In this document: positions 60,178 to 64,000 of the stretch, one piece after another
Position numbering within the stretch: position 1 is the stretch's first letter
Layout of the letters: every line of letters starts with the position of its first letter
Assembly (NCBI RefSeq): GCF_023100945.1
Contig: NZ_CP064689.1
Coordinates: forward strand, 7,422,001-7,486,000
Direction: 5' to 3'
Source: Bradyrhizobium sp. 200
GTDB lineage: Bacteria; Pseudomonadota; Alphaproteobacteria; Rhizobiales; Xanthobacteraceae
DNA length: 64,000 bases
The notes under the pieces: generated by a model
What the model was told of the DNA's origin: nothing
The model's database searches: none
What the model saw: only the letters and a program-made list of their open reading frames with translations
Translations under genes and position numbers: made by a program

Positions 60178-61391
60178 GACGCTCTCTCGCGTTTCAGGCT
60201 GGAGGATGAGTGCCGATTCCACAGCAGCGACAATGTGTGCTGTGCAATCATGAGTTCTTCATCGGTCGGCACCACATAGACCGGAATTTGGCTGTCCCCG
60301 CGCGATATCCGAAGGCTGTGGCGAGCGTTCTCGACCGGGTCGAGAGACACCCCGAGCCATTCGAGCCGCTCCACGATCCGCGCCCGAATGCCGACGGAGT
60401 TTTCACCGATCCCTGCGGTGAAGACGAAACCATCGAGACCTTGCAGCGCCGCAGCCAGCATTCCGGCCTGCAGTGCAACCCTGTGGACGAAATAGTCGAC
60501 GGCAAACGCCGCGTGGGGATCGCTGCTGTTCTGGAGCTCCCGCATATCGTTGCTGACGCCGGAAAGCCCCTTGAGCCCGCAATCACGGTAGAGAAAGTCC
60601 TGCACCGCGGCCGCTGACATGCCCTTTGCCGTCATCAGGTACAGGATGACACCGGGATCGATCTGGCCGGTGCGCGTTCCCATCGGAAGCCCGTCGAGCG
60701 CGGTGAACCCCATCGTGCTCTCCACGCTACGTCCGCCATGTATCGCACACATCGAGGCACCGCTGCCGAGATGCGCGACGATGATTCGCGCCCGAGCAAT
60801 TTCGGGCGCAACGTCCGGCAGCGTCTTTGCGATGTACTCATAGGAAAGACCATGAAATCCGTAGCGGCGGACTCCCTCCTCGTGCAGCCGGCGGGGTATG
60901 GCGTAGTGGTCGGCGACCTCATCGTGGTCGCGGTGAAAAGCCGTGTCGAAGCAGGCGACCTGAGGCAGCGCGGGAAACTTGGCAAGCAGGATTCGGATCG
61001 GCGCCAGATTGTGGGGCTGATGCAACGGCGCAAGTGCCGTCAACCGTTCAAGGCGCGCGATTACCCCATGGTCGATCAGCACCGGGCGATCGTAGTCGGG
61101 ACCGCCATGGACGACCCGATGGCCGACGGCGAGCGGGCGCAATTGGTGTTCGTCCCGTAGCCAGGCGCTGGCGAGCATCAAGGCGGCCGGAACGTCCGGG
61201 ACATCCTCAATCGGATAGGCTCGGTCGGCCAATGCTTCGCCTGCCACGCCGGTGGCGCGCAGCCGTGGACGGCTCCCGATCCCGTCCATCTGCCCCTTGA
61301 TCTGCCGGCGCAGCCTGCCGTTGCTATCCACGGCGAACACCTGGAACTTGACGCTTGAGGAACCGCCATTGACGACAAGGATGGTATCCAT
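60174..61391 (-). CDS. ackA: Acetate/propionate kinase
   Basis: 405 aa, ATP + acetate to acetyl phosphate and back. ATG 61391 follows the phosphotransacetylase stop by 5 nt; a GTG at 61400 overlapping it is possible. Motifs: [98 protein letters not shown] and [25 protein letters not shown]. All active-site residues of the family are visible. Substrate-level ATP synthesis with the upstream gene. Confidence 0.95.
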   Translation of the reverse strand: MDTILVVNGGSSSVKFQVFAVDSNGRLRRQIKGQMDGIGSRPRLRATGVAGEALADRAYPIEDVPDVPAALMLASAWLRDEHQLRPLAVGHRVVHGGPDYDRPVLIDHGVIARLERLTALAPLHQPHNLAPIRILLAKFPALPQVACFDTAFHRDHDEVADHYAIPRRLHEEGVRRYGFHGLSYEYIAKTLPDVAPEIARARIIVAHLGSGASMCAIHGGRSVESTMGFTALDGLPMGTRTGQIDPGVILYLMTAKGMSAAAVQDFLYRDCGLKGLSGVSNDMRELQNSSDPHAAFAVDYFVHRVALQAGMLAAALQGLDGFVFTAGIGENSVGIRARIVERLEWLGVSLDPVENARHSLRISRGDSQIPVYVVPTDEELMIAQHTLSLLWNRHSSSSLKRERAS

Positions 61392-61396
61392 GATCG

Positions 61397-62368
61397 TCAC
61401 GCTGCGGCCGGCTGGGTGCGGCGACGCCGTCCGTCGGCATAGAGCGTCGCAACGGCGCAGGATGCCATTCGGGACCTCGCGGAATCGGCCCGCGACGTCA
61501 ACACGACAGGAACACGGGCGCCGAGCACGATGCCGGCGCCGTCCGCCTTGGCGAAGTACGCTAGGTTCTTGGCCAGCATGTTGCCGGATTCGAGATCAGG
61601 CACCACAAGGATCTGGGCCCGTCCCGCGACTTCCGACTTGACGCCCTTGATCCGTGCCGCTTCGCGGTCGATCGCATTGTCGAAGGCCAGCGGCCCATCG
61701 AGCAGCCCGCCCGTGATCTGTCCGCGGTCCGCCATCTTGCAAAGGGCCGCAGCCTCGATGGTGGACGGAATCTTGGATGTGACGGTTTCGACCGCCGAGA
61801 GGATGGCGACCCGGGGCAATGTACCAAAGCCTGCCTGCGTGTAGAGATCGATCGCATTCTGAATGATATCGCGCTTGCCATCGAGGTCCGGAAAGATGTT
61901 GATCGCGGCATCCGTGACGAAGATGGTTTCGCTGTAGGCCGGAACATCCATCACGAAGACGTGGCTGATCCGCCGCTCCGTACGCAGTCCGCCGGTCTTT
62001 GCGGTCACGCTTCGCATGAGTTCGTCGGTGTGCAGGCTGCCTTTCATCAGCATCTCGCCCTTGGCCGCGTGAATGAGTTCAACCGCCTTTGCCGCGGCAG
62101 CCTCGCTGTGAGGGGCATCGACCAGCTCAAATGCGCCGATCTCGATACCGTGCTTGAACGCAACCGCCCTGATTTTTCCCGATGGTCCGACAAGTACAGG
62201 CTTTATGATGCCCGCCTCCGCTGCATCGGCTACGCCGCGCAGCGAGCCTTCATCGCATGGATGCACGACAATGGTCGTCGCCGCCGGGATCGCTTTGGCT
62301 GCTGCGATGAGGCGATCGTATTTCGCGCCGGGTCTGGCTTCGCCCGCTTCGATGGATGCAATGCCCAT
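61397..62368 (-). CDS. Phosphate acetyl/butyryltransferase family protein
   Basis: 323 aa from the ATG at 62368 (GGAGAG upstream). PTA_PTB-fold: [135 protein letters not shown]. It lacks the N-terminal MaoC/enoyl-CoA hydratase domain found in the fused forms. Makes acetyl phosphate (or butyryl phosphate) for the next gene. Follows the DUF3141 gene by about 30 nt. Confidence 0.92.
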   Translation of the reverse strand: MGIASIEAGEARPGAKYDRLIAAAKAIPAATTIVVHPCDEGSLRGVADAAEAGIIKPVLVGPSGKIRAVAFKHGIEIGAFELVDAPHSEAAAAKAVELIHAAKGEMLMKGSLHTDELMRSVTAKTGGLRTERRISHVFVMDVPAYSETIFVTDAAINIFPDLDGKRDIIQNAIDLYTQAGFGTLPRVAILSAVETVTSKIPSTIEAAALCKMADRGQITGGLLDGPLAFDNAIDREAARIKGVKSEVAGRAQILVVPDLESGNMLAKNLAYFAKADGAGIVLGARVPVVLTSRADSARSRMASCAVATLYADGRRRRTQPAAA

Positions 62369-62398
62369 ATCCAACTCTCCGATCAACCGGACAAAGGC

Positions 62399-64000
62399 CT
62401 AAGACGCCTTAGCCCGCGATTTTCCGGCAAGACCGAACAATTCGCTCACGCGATCGAACCGCTTGGCTGTTTCGCCGGATATTTCCGCACTCGCGGACAG
62501 CACGCCGCGGATGGCCTCCAGCCCGGCGCGCCGCTCGCCTTCGTCAGGCGGAAGCAATCTGGGGATGGCGGCGAGGCTCGCCTCCGGCTCAAGCAGCAGC
62601 ATAAAGAATTGCTCGCGCACGATCTGCTTGAACTGTGCAAGCGTCAGCCGCGAGCCTGCGTCGTTCGCGCGAGCCCGCCGCAATGCCTCGAGGCTCCGCT
62701 CGTCCACCATTCCGCGCGAACTTCCGACATAGACCAGGCCGCGAATGACGCACTCCCTGAGACCGCCGCTGCCGACCTGCGATTTGAGCTCGGCGATGCG
62801 CGCCTCCAGGCGCTTGCGGTGTTCCGGCGACATCTGCGGCTTTGGCGAGACTTCGGCATCCGGCGTGACGCCGACGGCGGCCTGCACGGCAGGAGATCCG
62901 TAGATGCCGAGAAAGAGAGCTTCACTAAATGCTTCCTGAGTGTCGCGCCATTTATCGAGGACATCGACGATGTTCTTCGAGACGGTCTCCTGGAGCTTGA
63001 CGAACGGATTGTCCTTTGCTGCCGGCTTGCGCTGCTCGCGAATCTTGTCGGCAGCTCTCGTGACGCCCTTCATGGCGACGGTATCGCCTCCAAAGGCCTC
63101 GTAGGAAACGCGCAAGGGATGCCATTGGCGCATCCACTCGGCCATTCGGGGCGTAACCGCCGCGCGGACCCACGGCTGCACGAACTTCCGGTAATTCCTC
63201 AGATTGATTTCGGAAACGCGTGCGGCCGTCGCAAACCGCCGTTCATCTTCGGCCGTATTGCCGCCCATGGCCCTGATATCGTCCAGCGTGCGCCGTTCGC
63301 ACCGCATGATCCACTTTCCACCGGCAAGATCGGCATTAGCCGTGTCGGCGGATTTGGCTTCGAACGTTGCCTCGTACAGTCCGGGCGGCAACACGTCGAT
63401 CAGGTCGATGTTGCTTGAGAACTCACTGTGTTCCTTCTTGGCGACGCCTCCGGAGACGAAGATTCCGAGATGGCCGACGGTCTCGTGAACGGTATAGACG
63501 ATGGTTTGCCCGTACGCCCGGATCTCGTCGACATCGCTGTAGAGATCGAGAATCCAGCCGAGCGCCTGCTGCGGCGGCGTGATGTTGTCACCCTTTGAAC
63601 AAAACACCACGATCGGCGAACTGATGTTCCGAAGGTCGACGACCCGGCCGTCCGAGGTCTTGATGCGTCCGGCGGCGAGGTTGTTGCCGACGAACAGCTC
63701 GTCGACAATGAACTGGATTTCCTCGGCGTTCAAATTGACATGGCCGCCCCACCAGCGCTCGAATTCGAGATAGCGATCCGCTTCGCTGTCGACTTTCGAA
63801 TAGACGTTGTACTGCTTGGTCCAGAGCGTGTTCGAGGGGTTCATGTTCTCGAAGTTCTGGACAAGCCACGCCCCGTCGAACTTGCCGCCGCCGAGGTCGC
63901 TGGTCAGCGCGGTCAGCCAGCTTCCGCCGAGCAGGCCGCCCGAATAGCGCATCGGATTCTTGCCGCGGACGCCAGCCCAGTAGGACAACGGCGCGCCGGC
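62399..64000 (-). CDS. DUF3141 protein, PHA-synthase-like alpha/beta hydrolase (5' end outside the window)
   Basis: At least 533 residues; the N-terminus lies beyond 64000. The visible part starts in the PhaC-like hydrolase domain: YSGGLLGGSWLTALTSDLGGGKFDGAWLVQNFENMNPSNTLW, RYLEFERWWGGHVNLNAEEIQFIVDELFVGN, then IVVFCSKGDNITPPQQALGWILDLY (acid residue) and TVHETVGHLGIFVSGGVAKKEHSEF (catalytic His). The C-terminal half is the DUF3141-specific helical extension. I know this gene upstream of pta-ackA-fabI in many Bradyrhizobiaceae. The operon may link polyester or acyl-CoA storage to acetate formation. Confidence 0.9.
   Translation of the reverse strand, partial: AGAPLSYWAGVRGKNPMRYSGGLLGGSWLTALTSDLGGGKFDGAWLVQNFENMNPSNTLWTKQYNVYSKVDSEADRYLEFERWWGGHVNLNAEEIQFIVDELFVGNNLAAGRIKTSDGRVVDLRNISSPIVVFCSKGDNITPPQQALGWILDLYSDVDEIRAYGQTIVYTVHETVGHLGIFVSGGVAKKEHSEFSSNIDLIDVLPPGLYEATFEAKSADTANADLAGGKWIMRCERRTLDDIRAMGGNTAEDERRFATAARVSEINLRNYRKFVQPWVRAAVTPRMAEWMRQWHPLRVSYEAFGGDTVAMKGVTRAADKIREQRKPAAKDNPFVKLQETVSKNIVDVLDKWRDTQEAFSEALFLGIYGSPAVQAAVGVTPDAEVSPKPQMSPEHRKRLEARIAELKSQVGSGGLRECVIRGLVYVGSSRGMVDERSLEALRRARANDAGSRLTLAQFKQIVREQFFMLLLEPEASLAAIPRLLPPDEGERRAGLEAIRGVLSASAEISGETAKRFDRVSELFGLAGKSRAKAS

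Overview
The window looks like chromosome from a Bradyrhizobium / Rhodopseudomonas-type alphaproteobacterium. The GC content is high, the B12 genes have the alphaproteobacterial aerobic form (cobO, cobQ, cobC/D, cobP, cobS, bluB), FixJ-like and FixK-like regulators occur with TTGAT-N4-ATCAA boxes, and there is an Omp25/RopB-like porin, a cluster of DUF1254 proteins and tRNA-targeted integrative elements. The assignment rests on gene content, not on a search.

Layout. 1-6.2 kb: late cobalamin genes; bluB carries a compensated double frameshift. 6.4-7.3 kb: a complete IS5-family insertion sequence with a -1 frameshift transposase. 7.8-9.3 kb: an excisionase-like gene overlapping a tyrosine integrase, followed by a 48-nt 3' fragment of a tRNA with a CAT anticodon. 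9.7-22.4 kb: an envelope cluster (MetA-type outer membrane protein, HlyD-type adaptor, DUF2721, HdeA-like protein, four DUF1254 proteins in a row, a secreted protein) with one truncated and one complete AraC regulator, ending at a second, decayed tRNA fragment. 23.1-31.0 kb: the most interesting block. A TonB-dependent receptor, an exported and membrane-anchored CobN-like protein, an ExbB/MotA-like protein and a small DUF2149 protein are translationally coupled and diverge from a DUF1007 gene across a Zur-like palindrome. 31.2-42.4 kb: an amidase remnant, a tRNA-Arg fragment, a MarR regulator with operator, an ABC importer with an FAD oxidoreductase and a Bug-type binding protein, a two-gene sugar catabolic operon, an unknown protein, a toxin-antitoxin pair with a frameshifted toxin, and a third tRNA fragment.

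42.4-47.9 kb: amino-sugar / peptidoglycan recycling genes (nagA, BadF-type kinase, murQ, SIS-domain isomerase/deaminase) plus an atypical aspartate kinase. 48.0-55.0 kb: secreted proteins (DUF2950; DUF3300 with a C-terminal S74-like chaperone domain), two response regulators and a FixK-like activator. 55.2-64.0 kb: acetate/acyl-CoA metabolism (CoA-transferase, DUF3141, phosphotransacetylase-like, acetate kinase, FabI), a K+-channel-like protein and an outer-membrane porin.

How it fits together. The three identical-orientation tRNA 3' fragments suggest successive integrations at one tRNA gene lying left of the window, with the amino-sugar genes as the first chromosomal DNA on the right. Five FNR/FixK boxes between 51.0 and 58.8 kb tie the right-hand part into a low-oxygen response. 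A second palindrome (ATTGTCC-N4-GGACAAT) occurs about 150 nt upstream of both the single-domain receiver gene and the FixK-like gene. The receptor/CobN-like/ExbB-like/DUF2149 block is best read as a candidate metal or metal-complex uptake machine of the outer membrane and periplasm, possibly zinc-controlled. Its substrate cannot be read from the sequence.
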